From contig NC_091966.1 in NCBI RefSeq assembly GCF_036711975.1, positions 23,071,501-23,135,500 of the forward strand: a DNA stretch of 64,000 nt. The letters run 5' to 3'. A model generated the notes under the pieces. It saw nothing but the letters and a program-made list of their open reading frames with translations, ran no database searches and was not told the origin of the DNA. The DNA comes from Onthophagus taurus. Lineage: Eukaryota > Arthropoda > Insecta > Coleoptera > Scarabaeidae. The translations under genes and the position numbers were made by a program. Shown here piece by piece: positions 10,727 to 21,638 of the stretch (position 1 is the first letter of the stretch; every line of letters begins with the position of its first letter).

Positions 10727-12000
10727 TTAATTCAATTTTTCCAAAACTTCTTGTATTTTTGGCATAATTTGTTTTCTAGAAATCTTAAGATTATGCCTAA
10801 AATACCTAATATCATCAACATCACAACATTCCTCTTTCATTTCTAAATCTTTATAATCTTTCAGTATTTTAATAATATCACTTAACAGTTTACTTGTTTG
10901 GCAAATCGAATAAAAGGCGATATCTCGTTTAACTTCAGTACCTTGTGCGTCTAAACCCATTAAAATAATATGATCACATTGCCTTTCATCACAAAAATCT
11001 CGTATGTGTTTCAAAACTTCAGTTTGATTTAAATATTTTTTCACCAACATTGGTAAGCCAGGTATTAAGACATTATTTAGTATTTTTAAATCTTTTGCTA
11101 AAAGTTGTTTTGGGGAAAGCTTTGAAATGTCGATGTGAGCTGACCATAATTCATCAAATAATTTTGCTGGATTCGATTTGATTTTTAAATGAGATTCAAG
11201 TTTATGAGATATTTCTAAATCTAATTGTTTTACTTTTCCTGCATCTTCTTTTAAACCAATTGTATCAAAGATTATTGTTTCTGAAAAGTTATATCATATT
11301 AATTTTTTTTTAAAGATTTTTATAAGTGTTTATTACCATAAAGACACTTTGCAACAGTTGGACTTAAGGCAGAAATATCGTTCTTTAATATTTCATTAGC
11401 AATTAAAGTGGTACAAGATCCTACTGTTCTCATATCAATAATATCTTTATCCCAATTAGCTTTAGGATCTAAAGGGCGGTGATCAAAAATTCTTTTCACA
11501 TTATTTTTTAGAAATTCAAAATGTTTAGATAAAACATGATGATCAACTAAAATTATTTCAAGTTCTTTGTCCTGTTTTAATTCATTTAAATTGATAGTAT
11601 CTCTAAAAATAAGAATAATAATTATTTAAAGTTTTATCATTCAATTTATAATTGATTACTTATAGATTAAATAATTTTCCTTTATATCACATTTGTTAAG
11701 AACATAAATGTTTTCAGTACGTAAGGGAAACTCATTTTCCAGCACATTTAATAATGGGAGAACTAAATTTTGATTTGTATTGGTTTTATTTAGAAAATAG
11801 GCCAATGATAATGAGGAGATTGTTGAATCTAAATCGCATGATTCATTGCCCAAAACAAAACAGACTTTGTGGGGCTTTATTGGGAGATGCTTAAAAAAGT
11901 AATAATTTATTAATGATACTATAAATGAATAGCAACGTGAACTTACTGTTTTTAGCGATTTTACATACTCAACAAAAGGGTCCAACGATTCTTTTGCCAT
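10727..12000 (-). CDS. pn: Prune-like DHH/DHHA2 phosphoesterase (exopolyphosphatase prune homologue), complete
   Basis: Four exons: 12000-11947, 11889-11660, 11602-11337 and 11280-10727, all with GT-AG borders and matching phases, giving 367 residues, close to the length of the catalytic core of animal prune proteins. The metal-binding DHH signatures are visible: GNESCDLDS at residues 32-40, VDHH at 114-117 and FDHRPLDP shortly after, then the GSCTT segment. The C-terminal half, with LSPKQLLAKDLK, fits DHHA2. Prune proteins are cytosolic phosphodiesterases and short-chain exopolyphosphatases. I chose ATG 12000 (MAKES) because family members have a short lead before the first motif; an in-frame ATG at 12060 would add 20 residues. 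Introns are 57 to 57-ish bases to 77 bases. Confidence 0.9.
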
Positions 12001-12252
12001 ATTTCTGAATGATGTTTTAACTTTCTTTATAAATGAAATGTGTTTTTGTAGGATGAACAAATGGAACGTTAATGAAATAAATTTAAATGCCAGTTTTTAG
12101 TGACTTTGGCATTAATTTAACCTAAAATAATAATAGAATTACAGTTTTCTGTATTTCTGATATTTAAGAAATGACACTGTTCGAAATACAGTGTGTTGTT
12201 AATTATTGTACCCGTATACAGGAGGCTGTATCTAAATGACGTACAGTGTTAG

Positions 12253-13640
12253 CCTTGTTTATAGATATACATATATCGTATATCTATACTACAATGCGAT
12301 CAAGAAAGCCGGTCCGCTAAAAACTACTTTCCCAAGCGCTTGATGCCAATACTTACTGCCCTCGTCACAGCGGTCACACCCTCCTTCCACTTATTTTAAT
12401 AGTGGTGGGGAAATGGGAGGAAACTTTTAGTTTAGTAAACATAACCTTAAAAACTGACACGCACAAAATTAAAAATGTTACTCTCGTTAAACAAAATTTG
12501 AAATAAATTCTCTCTGGAGTTAGATTGGATGATGTAAATTTAAATTATGATGAAAATAATTAAAAAGGATTAATTAATAAAAAGAAAACCCTTTAAACTA
12601 TTCTTTTGTAATTAATTTATTTCATAAATCAAAAAAAGATCTTTTATTTTATTATAAAAATAAAGGTTTAGAAGTTTTATTTATTATAAAACGAATTCAA
12701 AATGTTGACCATTCTTTTCTAAACATAAAGTGATTCGTCTTTTCATATTATCGAAGACCTGTACAAGTTGCTCTGCAGTTATTTGTTGAACATTGTGTCG
12801 TATTGCATCTTCCAATTCTCTTATGGTCTGTAAACGGTTTTTGTAGACAGAATTTTTGAAATGACCGAATGAAAAGAAATTTAGTGGGGTTAGATCGGGT
12901 GAGTGAGGTGGCCAACATCCTCTACCGATTACTCAATCATTATAAAATTCATGAAGGAATCTTTTGTTTGTTCATGCAGTTGCATTGTCATGTTGAAAAA
13001 ATCCTTCTTCCAATTCATCATCATGTAATTATTCAATGAATTCTTGTAACAAACCACTTTGACATCTTTCCTAATGTCATGACATAAGGTAATTCACTAC
13101 ATTTTCCAGGCATGTCTCCCTAAATTCCTCTACACAAAGACTTGTTGAATATTTTCATACCCCATTTTGATCTTTTACTACATTTCGAAGATAAGATTGG
13201 AGAAGAAACTTTGAAACTTGTGTTCTTCTAAGGTGAACGGCATGATTTAACCTAAAAATAAATCAACGAAATTTATACCAAACCGATTTAAAATAAAATA
13301 ATTATTTACTTTAGAGAAAAATCACAATCGAATTTTTGTCTTAATAAAGACAGATAATATTAAATAAAACCGCAATAAATTCATAATGAAATATTGAAAA
13401 CACCAAACGCCAAAACCAAGAACACGACTCTGAGCTCAGCTGATCGAAACCATTGAAACTAAAAATCGATATCACCTCGTCGACCAATAAGAACGTTGAA
13501 AATTAAAAACAAGTAGAGATGGGAGGAAGCTGTGACGAGGGCAGTAAGTATTGGTATCAAGCGCTTGGGAAAGTAGTTTTTAGCGGACCGGCTTTTTTGA
13601 TCTCTCGGTATAAACAATATACGTATATCTACAAACAAGG
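12253..13640. mobile_element. TIR element with 7-bp target duplication
   Basis: A 1388-bp unit whose ends start CCTTGTTT and end AAACAAGG, flanked by a direct repeat GTGTTAG (12246-12252 and 13641-13647). Inner arms are strong inverted repeats: AAAGCCGGTCCGCTAAAAAC at 12306-12325 pairs with the complement at 13573-13595, and the similarity extends past a GACGAGGGCAGTAAGTATTG block. It contains a mariner C-terminal fragment. A 7-8 bp duplication would suit hAT, but no hAT transposase is seen. Confidence 0.65.
12684..12917 (-). pseudogene. Mariner-family transposase, C-terminal fragment
   Basis: A stop-free 77-codon stretch on the minus strand reads SPDLTPLNFFSFG, then LEDAIRHNVQQIT, and ends GQHFEFVL followed by a stop. 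The SPDLTPLxFFxxG block carries the third catalytic aspartate of Tc1/mariner transposases. The upstream catalytic region (12918-13250) is broken by stops, so this is a dead fragment inside the TIR element. Confidence 0.75.
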
Positions 13641-13912
13641 GTGTTAGGAAGTTATGAATATCTGGCCAAAAATCTAATTACAACTAAATAAAGTTGAAAA
13701 TGTTTAATACCATTATAATATCTCCTTAATGGTTAGCTAGGATTTATTTCATCTATAAACAGTGCTTAAAACAAAATTTAGGATTTTGAAACGAATATTT
13801 GAAAATAAAAGCGAAATAAAGGTTTTGTTGTGAGTTGGGTTGGATGTTTAAGATAATGTAACTCCGAAAACATGGTACATTTATTTCATGTACCCTAACA
13901 ATAAGTAATATA

Positions 13913-15336
13913 CAGGATGTCTGTAAAATATTTTCAGGATGGCTGCCACTTCCGGTCGACCGGAAGTAGACCATAACTTCGTTATTTCAAATGGAATGCT
14001 ATAGTTTTTATTGCACCTTTTAATTGTACGTAAAAAAATATGTTGACTTTGATAAAAGTTATTGGTACCTAGCGTTTTTCGTTTTCGAGTTATTTTGATT
14101 TTAAGGTTTTTTTGGCAAATTTCACCATGTTCTTTAAAACCCTATATCCCAGCCATGGTTCATTCAAAAAAGATCTAAATTGGCACGATTACTCTTCAGA
14201 TGCTCTCAAATAGATTGTCATATATTGTATCAGAGATGAAGACAAAAATTAGATTTGAATAAAAATATAAATTTGTTATTAAATTGAATTTGGAAATGCA
14301 ATAAAATACAATAAAATATTTATTTCGTTGTCTTCATCACTAGTGACCGGAAATACAGTAAAACCTCGACTTACGCGACCCCGTCTTACACGTCCCCGTA
14401 CTTACGCGGTTTTTCTAACGATAGCGCTTTGAGGTTTTCGACATTGGAATTTATTTAAAAAAAGAGATCGAGACATGTTAACTACTTTTTTTCTAACTCG
14501 TATAGTTTTCGAGATAGCCTATTCGGACATCGAATTTGAACCATCCCGTACATACATTTTTTTAACAAAATTAATGTTTATTAATCCTTGATTTTATAAT
14601 ATGTATTCATCAAATTTCGACTTACACGATTTTCGATTTACGCGGCTACTGTCAGTCCCACCTATCGCGTAACTACGGGGTATTACTGTATGCGATGTCT
14701 TTTGGTCTCGATATATCCAGAATTAAGAAATTCTTCATCAATTTTTTGAAATTCTTCCTTGTGATGGGCGTTAGGTTTGTTAGGCATCTCTCCTTAAGTG
14801 TTCGACACGTCCAGTCCAAAAATTTATTACATTCGCCATCAATACAAAATAAATTTCAAATATCGGCGTTGGAATAATTTACCATGATGTTCAATCATTT
14901 TTGACCATTCTGTATAAGATACTCCGATACAACAAATGACAATCTATATGACAACATCTGAAGAGCAATTGTGCCAAAGTAGATCTTTTTTGAATGAACT
15001 TTGGCTGAGATATGGAGTTTTAAAGAACATGTTGAAATTTACCAAATAAAGTTTAAAACCAAAATAACTCGAAAACGAAAAACGCCAGGTACCAATAACT
15101 TTTATCAAAGTCAACCTAGTTTTTTACGTACAATTAAACTGTGTAATAAAAACTATAGCATTCCATTTAAAATAGCGAAGTTATGGACTACTTCCGGTAG
15201 ACAGGAAGTGGCGGCCATCTTGAAAATATTTTAGATCGAAAGTTCTGAATGAACAACCCATGCTACCAAAATTTCAAATCTCTACAAATAGTGGAACCTG
15301 AAAAAGTTCTAACGAACCAGTTACGTGAGACACCTG
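13913..15336. mobile_element. Family E long-TIR element, copy 1
   Basis: TA-flanked unit (CAGGATGTCTG start, GAGACACCTG end) with inverted arms of several hundred bases. Shared landmarks are the CCACTTCCGG block, ATGGAATGCTATAG, and GATAAAAGTTATTGGTACC. The left arm lacks the TCACGTAACTGGTTCGTT segment present in other copies, so it is internally deleted. A pogo-type MITE sits in its middle. Other copies or fragments: 15365-15793, 27432-27890, 61938-62003. Confidence 0.75.
14356..14688. mobile_element. Pogo-type MITE nested in family E
   Basis: A 333-bp element beginning CAGTAAAACCTCGACTTACG and ending GGGGTATTACTG, flanked by TA. Internal CTTACGCGG and CTTACACG motifs recur inverted. The CAGTAxxACCTCG start is characteristic of pogo/Tigger-derived MITEs. 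Non-coding. Confidence 0.7.
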
Positions 15337-15364
15337 TATACTTATATATGTACTATAATATATA

Positions 15365-15793
15365 CAGCAGTCTCACGTAACTGGTTCGTTAAAACTTTTT
15401 AAAGTTCCACTATTCATAGAGGTTTGAAATTTTGGTAGTATAGGTGGTTCATTCGAAACTTTCGATCTAAAACATTTTCAAGACGGCTGCCACTTCCGGT
15501 CTAGCAGAAGTAGAATATAACTTCGTAATTTTAAATGGAATGGAACCTTTTAATTGTACATAAAAAATATGTTGGCTATTAAAAAACAATTAAAAGGTGT
15601 AATAAAAACTGTAGCATTCCATTTAAAATAACGAGGATATGATCTACTTCCGGTAGACCTGAAGTGGCAGCCATCTTGAAAATATTTTAGATCGAATGTT
15701 CCGAATGAGCAACCCATGCTACCAAAATTTCAAATCTCTACGAATAGTGGAACCTGAAAAAGTTCTAACGAACCAGTTACGTGAGACACCCTG
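15365..15793. mobile_element. Family E short foldback, copy 2
   Basis: A 429-bp foldback: TCTCACGTAACTGGTTCGTT at the left and AACGAACCAGTTACGTGAGA at the right, joined by nearly complementary arms. The same 34-base linker (TATACTTATATATGTACT and following bases) occurs on both sides, at 15337-15370 and 15794-15827. Confidence 0.75.
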
Positions 15794-15958
15794 TATACTT
15801 ATATATGTACTATAATATATACAGCAGTATACGCTGTGTACATAAAGTATGAAATCAATTCGATAAAAATTTGAGGGATATTCTTCCAGAAAAAAATCTT
15901 AAATGTCTATGTTATATATTTTAACGCGCTATATTTTTTGAGATAAAACTGAAATGTA

Positions 15959-16874
15959 CAGGTGTCCCAAAATTGAGATACCATACGTTGACATTTTAAA
16001 ATAGGAACCCCCATTTTTTTGTTGCATTTATGGATTCTACATAACTTCTGAGTATTTTTCATGTAGCTGTCTTCAAAAAAATAGCAGTTAAAATATACTG
16101 TTACTATTTTATTTGCAATAATAGAGTAAACTACACTATTCTCTGTTTCTGTGTTAATTTGTGACAAATGTTTAATAATGCAATGATAACCATAAATTAT
16201 GTTTGAACCCATAAGCAAATTTAGTATTTTAACATACTATTTTAAAATTTTTTTTATACCTATATTTATTTTTCTTCGTCCTCACTGTGTTTTACAATTT
16301 CAATATTAGTTGCAATTGACGATGAAAAATTATTTCTTTCTTCATCATTTTCAAAGCAGAGAAGGCTTATAAGTTCTTCAGAAAAATCTGTATTATTCTT
16401 CGATTTCTTGCTATGAAATGATGTTATTATTGGGTCTGAAGATATTAATAGTCTGATTAAAATGTCTCTATTATTGTGTATTTTTGACATTTTTCTGGAA
16501 AAGTTCTCTCTATACCTTCTAAGGTCTTTATTCCGAGTTTCTTGCGCATCTTCTGAAAGCAGGCCAACCTGGATACAATCAAACTAATTCTTATTTCGCA
16601 AAACTAACGACTTTTGTTGTTTCATTTGTGACTCCTATGGTAGCATAGTTAATAAGGATTACATTATTACAAAAATCACTATTAAAGTGCGAAAATTTCT
16701 GACCCTAGTACCTAAATATATGATCTACGCTGTAGATTCTACGGAAACAATTTTTAACATTTTCAAAAAAACAATTTAGCTAAGAGACATGGAATTTTTT
16801 TCTTATTTTTACCAGAATAAGTATGGGTTGGCTCTCACCCGGTACCCGCTTGACGTTGAGTTTCGGGATACCTG
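15959..16874. mobile_element. Possible TA-flanked TIR element
   Basis: Starts CAGGTGTCCCAAAAT after TA and ends with the inverse of CAGGTATCCCGAAACT before TA. Matching extends only about 15 bases, so this pairing may be chance. The interval contains a Transib transposase exon, which would then be an older insertion or host sequence for the mariner-type element. Confidence 0.35.
16266..16568 (-). pseudogene. Transib-type transposase, C-terminal exon
   Basis: A 101-codon frame opening right after an AG acceptor (16570-16569) and reading LSEDAQETRNKDLRRYRE, then DILIRLLISSDPIITSF, and ending in an acidic tail. The SExAQExRNKDxxRxRE segment is what I recall for the last catalytic region of Transib transposases, which resembles RAG1 near its third catalytic acidic residue (ESGNKLFRRFR). 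A paralogous, more altered frame lies at 28227-28574. Upstream exons were not found, so it is an orphan remnant. Confidence 0.55.
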
Positions 16875-17056
16875 TATATATTTTTTTAATTACTGCATAT
16901 CCATTTCAAAACATTATTCTGTTTTCAATGTTATCATGTATCAAATTAAATTATCACTAGCCTTTCACCCGAACTCCTGTTTCGTAAAATGGACGTTCGC
17001 GCCCACATATATTGACATTTTAAATTAATTTAGCTAAGGTGCATAGGTAAGTATGT

Positions 17057-19581
17057 AAGTCAATGAAAGAGTCGAGAAAGCAATAGGATGAGATGGCAGG
17101 GGATGGGACGGAGGGATATATAATAATGGGAGGGGATTTCAATGCTAGAGTGGGCGAGGAGTGGGGAAGGGTGGAGATATGGGGAGAGGAGAGACGACGG
17201 CGGTCGAAGGATACTGTGCGGAATGGAGAAGGAACAGAAATGCTGAGATGGGTGGAGAAGGAGCAGAACGGATGGGAGATACTGAATGGGAATAAAGAGG
17301 AAGGAAAGGAAGGGGAGTATACTAAACATTGGGGCGAGGGGGACATCTGTGATTGATTATGACTGGTGGATCAGGAAATGTGGGAGAGGGTGGAAAGGTT
17401 TAAAGTGGGACAAACGGTAGAGTCGGATCACCAACCGTTGGAGGTAAAGGGGGTGGACGGCAGAAGGCGAGCGGAACTGGGGAGCAAGTTCATCAGGACA
17501 GACTGGTCGGAAGAAGGGGTAGCATTCTACAGGGGAAACCTCGACACTTGGCAACAGAGGATACAAGAGATCAATGGTTTGGAAGAACTTATCCAGGTAG
17601 TGCGGGAGGCAACACTGAAAAAGGAGTGTGTACGTAGGGGGGGCAGAGTAGGGAGGAACGACTGGTATGATGGCGAGTGCAAGAAGGCGAAGAGGGAGGC
17701 GAGAAGGAGGTTGGGGCAGTGGAGACGGGGGAAGATAGGGGTGGATAGATATAGGGAGGCCAGGAGAGGATACAGAGAGTTAGGCAGTAGAAAGAAAACA
17801 GAACTGAGAGAGAACGAGGCGGCAGAGATTAGAGGGATAACAAGGGAAGGGGAAGTCTGGAGGTATCTGAAAAAGAGAAAGAAGGGTAGGGAGAGGATAA
17901 CCAGCGAAATACACATGACAGAATGGAAGAGTTACCTTATGGGATTATTGGGAGGGGTTGAAACGAGGCTAACGGGTTTGGGAGGCTATGAGGGAGATGG
18001 GGGAGAGGAGATAGCAGAATAGGAGATGGAAGCAGTGCTTAGGGGATTGAAGAAGGGAAAGGCGCCAGGGGAAGATGGGATCCAGAACAAGGCATGGTTG
18101 GAAGCATCAAGGGTGGTGAGAGTGAGGGATGGAAAGTGGGGGTAATTTGCCCAGCATATAAAAAGGGTAATAAGGGAAGGGTAGAGAGCTACAGGGGAAT
18201 TAACCTACTAGACTCGGCATACAAGGTATACACGAAGATACTGCTGGGAAGACTGGAGGAGGAGATGGAGTTGGGGGGAATTTTGCCGGATGGGCAGGCA
18301 GCTTTCGGAAGGGAAGGGGAGCAATCGACAACGTCTACGTGTTGAAGCATCTGTCAAATAGAGAGCTGGATAAGAAGGGAGGGAAATTGTACGCCCTGTA
18401 CGAGGCGTACGACGAAGGGACTGAGGCAGGGATGTCCGCTGAGCCCAAGTCTGTTTGTACTGTATACGGCGGACCTGGAGGATAGACTAGAGGGTGGGAG
18501 AAAAAGAACAGAAAACTGGAGATGGGAGGGAAAAGAGATCGAGGAGGTTAGGGAGTATACTTACTTGGGGTATGTGTTCAGGGAGGACAACAGGGAGGGG
18601 TCGCATGTGATAGCTATGGCAAAAAAGGCGAATAAGGTGATGGGACAAGTATGGGGTTGGGGGAAGAGAGTCTTTGGAAGGAATGTGGCAGCGAGGAAGA
18701 TTATGTTTGAAGGTCTGGTTAGCAGTGTGATGATGTATGGGGCAGAGGTATTGGGATGGAGAGAGCAGGCAATGGTGGAGGACGTGCAAGCTAGATATTG
18801 GAAATGGGTGCTTGGGGTGGCGAGAGAAACACCCGGGTATATAGTAAGGGAAGAGGTGGATAAGGTCAGAGTGGAGGCGGGCAGGAGGGCAGTGAAATAT
18901 GAAGAAAGAATAGAAGGGAGGCCAAACTGCGGGATCTTGGGGGAGTGTTGGAGGGAAATTAGAGAGGGAAAGATCAGATATGGGAAAGGAGACAGAGACA
19001 ACTATTATAGAAGAGCGGGCTACTCGGTAACTGAGATAAATAGTAGACGAAAGGTGGGTAGGGAGATGTGGAGGGAGTTGAGAGATAGGGACCGAGATGT
19101 GCAGAGACAGGAAACAAGGACACAAATAAAAGAGTTAAGGTATAACCAAAGGTAAAGGGACATAATTACGGAGGGGCTGCCTAGATACTTGTTATTGGAA
19201 GGAGATGAGGAAGGGAAGAAGTTGGAGGCTAGGTTCCGTTGTGGAAACGAGGAGAGAGCTAACAGATACTGGATGGCCGATGAGGAGAGGTGGTGTAGGC
19301 TATGCAGGGAGGAATGGGAAACGTTGGAACATATGTTGAATGGGTGCAGCGAGTTGAGGGAGGAGGAGTTGGACCGAGGGCAGATCTTAGGAGAGGGGGG
19401 AGAGGGGAAACGATGGATGAGAATGGTTGTGGGGGTGAGGAGACAAAGGGATGGATGAGGGGATGATTGGGCCGCGGAGCCGAGGGTGTGGAAATGGAGG
19501 AAGAGGGTAGACGGTGAAAATAATATATTAATAATGTAAAGAATTGTAGACAGATTATTGTATACAATAAACTTTTAATTA
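17057..19581 (+). mobile_element. APE-type LINE, 5'-truncated, with 12-bp target duplication
   Basis: Flanked by the perfect 12-bp repeat AGGTAAGTATGT (17045-17056 and 19582-19593). Frames give IIMGGDFNARVGEEWG (endonuclease), SDHQPLEV, APGEDG, ESYRGINLLDSAYKVYTKIL, GCPLSPSLFVLYTADLED and a C-terminal finger CRLCREEWETLEHMLNGC. The plus strand is strikingly purine-rich, which creates long antisense ORFs. The segments expected to hold the AFDxxD and YADD catalytic boxes are deleted near 18395 and 18480, so it is dead. Clade not assigned. Confidence 0.8.
17093..19458 (+). pseudogene. LINE endonuclease/reverse transcriptase ORF, broken
   Basis: Successive frames at 17093-17356, 17366-18022, 18094-18345, 18565-19155 and 19189-19458 form one diverged ORF2. 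The middle frame is a Lys/Arg/Glu-rich linker between endonuclease and RT. The frame at 18565 (YTYLGYVFRED, then VWGWGKRVFGRN and TPGYIVREEVDKV) is the RT thumb and connector. Stops and frame changes at each border show loss of function. Confidence 0.75.
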
Positions 19582-19593
19582 AGGTAAGTATGT

Positions 19594-19951
19594 GCCCTAC
19601 TTACAATACTTACCTAGCCTTTTTCTATTTACGAACTTTTTCTAAACGCTCAACACGGTAGCTCGTAAACAAACTCTTGTTTCATCTTGCTTGAAACAAG
19701 ATGAAATTTCGCGCAAGCCAAAGTAGATACGAAAATCCACAAACACCAGCTGAGACACGACGAACTATGTTTCGGTTCCTGGTCCTGGCCGAAACAGAAA
19801 CATTTATCGAACCTTCGGTCGAACATTACACGTGTATTGCTAAGAGAAACAGATACGCATCTCTTCAATTAACTCATCATGGAACTTTAAATTCGGAACC
19901 TTTAATTTTTTAGTTCTGATTTAAAAAAAAAACCTTTTACATTTTAAATAT
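19594..19951. other. Intergenic, no gene seen
   Basis: A small inverted repeat (TTTCATCTTG and CAAGATGAAA, 19680-19705) is present. No coding or RNA feature was recognised. It lies just downstream of the ValRS poly(A) site. Confidence 0.4.
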
Positions 19952-19957
19952 TTTATT
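19952..19957 (-). promoter_or_regulatory. Poly(A) signal of the ValRS gene
   Basis: AATAAA on the minus strand, about 130 bases after the ValRS stop codon. No better signal lies nearer. Confidence 0.5.
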
Positions 19958-20087
19958 GCATCTTTAAAATAATCCATTAACATAAAAATTGTAGTTGGTA
20001 AATTAATAAAAAATGCCATTGCAAATTTCAAAGCAATAAAATTTTATGTATTATTAGCTATTCAACTTGAAGCGAAATTTTAAATAA

Positions 20088-21638
20088 TTAAACCATAACT
20101 TTTAATACTTCAATAGCAGCTTCTAATCTAGATAATTCCACGGTAATTTGTGCTAATCTTTCTGAATCTCTTTGTTGAATCTCTTGCGGTACTTTAACGG
20201 TATAATCACCAGCATTTATGGTTTGATTTAGTTTAGTTTTTGAAGTTTCAAGAACCTCAATTTTCTTCGTCATTTTCGCCATTTCTTTTTCAGGATCAAT
20301 TAAGCCTTTCAACAATAAATGCACTTCACATTTATCAGAAACAGTTATAATTGTACAACTTGCTTCAGGTGCGGTACAATTTATTTCAATTTTCGACGAA
20401 TAAGATAACGTTTCAAGCGCACTTACATATTTCTTAACAATCATTTCTGTTATCGCATCTCCGCACATAATATAAGCTTCTGTTTTGGTCTTATTAGGTA
20501 AATTGTAATCGCTTCTAGCGGAACGAATAGCTTTACCAATTTTTTGGATAAAATCTACTTCGGTTTCTATGTTTTCGTTTCTCCATATTATTTCATTGTT
20601 TGGATAAGGAGCTACACAAATACTTGGAATTTTTGATTTCCTTTCAATGGAATGTGGTAAACGTTGATATAATTCTTCTGTAATAAATGGCATAAAAGGG
20701 GATAATAATCGTAAGCAAACATCTAAAGCGCGATATAAAGTTATTTGGGCCACTTTAATCTCAGTTTCGTTTCCAGTGGCGAAAATTGGTTTTAAGTACT
20801 CTAAATAAACGTCGCACAAATCATACAACCATACATTATAAATCGCTGTTGTTATTGCTGGAAAATCGTACTCTTTAAAGCCTTTATTGGATGTTTGAAT
20901 GGCTGTTCCAAGTTTGCTTAACATCCATAAATCCATTACTTTTTCGTTACCAATTAAATCAAAATGATTCGGTCCTTGAAAATCTTTCGGGAAATAAGTT
21001 AAAGCAAAACGAGTTGCGTTCCATATTTTATTACAAAAGAATCTATAACCCTGTACTCTTAAAATATCCAAATTTATATCGCGTCCTGAGCAAATTGCGC
21101 ATAAAGCAAATCTTAAAGCATCGGTACCACATTCAGGAATACCCTCAGGATAATCTTGCTTTTGTCCCATTTTAGCTTTCTCAATTTCTTTTGGATCCAA
21201 ATTTCCGTCGTATAATTGTTGATGAAGATCCTCCAAAGAAATCCCCATAATCACATCCATCGGATCGATTACGTTTCCTAGAGATTTACTCATTTTACGA
21301 CCGTGCGCATCTCTTACGATCGGATGAAGATAAACTTCTTTAAAAGGTAACTTTCCTAATAATTTTTGTCCGAAAAACACCATTCGAGCCACCCAAAAGA
21401 ATAAAATATCGTGACCAGTTTCTAAAACTGACGACGGATAAAAAGCTTGTAGATCCGGTGTATTTTCTGGCCAACCAAAAATTGAAAACGGAAATAAACC
21501 TGATGAGAACCACGTATCCAAAACGTCTTCATCTTGACGGAGTTTTATTGAAGATTGGGGGACGTTGAATTTTTTTGATGCTTTTAACATGGCTTCGTCT
21601 TGTGTTCTTGCTGATATCCAATATTTGTCATCTGTATC
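20088..21638 (-). CDS. ValRS: ValRS exon 7 (KMSKS, anticodon-binding, coiled coil)
   Basis: 516 residues plus stop. Begins [16 protein letters not shown] after a TAG acceptor. Contains [30 protein letters not shown], the KMSKS loop ([10 protein letters not shown]), the anticodon-binding region ([20 protein letters not shown]) and the C-terminal coiled-coil arm from [12 protein letters not shown]. The ORF is fully open. Confidence 0.97.
   Translation of the reverse strand, partial: DTDDKYWISARTQDEAMLKASKKFNVPQSSIKLRQDEDVLDTWFSSGLFPFSIFGWPENTPDLQAFYPSSVLETGHDILFFWVARMVFFGQKLLGKLPFKEVYLHPIVRDAHGRKMSKSLGNVIDPMDVIMGISLEDLHQQLYDGNLDPKEIEKAKMGQKQDYPEGIPECGTDALRFALCAICSGRDINLDILRVQGYRFFCNKIWNATRFALTYFPKDFQGPNHFDLIGNEKVMDLWMLSKLGTAIQTSNKGFKEYDFPAITTAIYNVWLYDLCDVYLEYLKPIFATGNETEIKVAQITLYRALDVCLRLLSPFMPFITEELYQRLPHSIERKSKIPSICVAPYPNNEIIWRNENIETEVDFIQKIGKAIRSARSDYNLPNKTKTEAYIMCGDAITEMIVKKYVSALETLSYSSKIEINCTAPEASCTIITVSDKCEVHLLLKGLIDPEKEMAKMTKKIEVLETSKTKLNQTINAGDYTVKVPQEIQQRDSERLAQITVELSRLEAAIEVLKVMV

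Noticed and set aside
17020-17916. Long minus-strand ORFs rich in Pro, Ser and Leu opposite the LINE
   Set aside because: They mirror the purine-rich coding strand of the LINE; no domain, no splice structure, and the plus-strand frames match endonuclease/RT.
18487-19125. 212-codon minus-strand ORF
   Set aside because: Antisense shadow of the LINE RT thumb region; composition-driven openness only.
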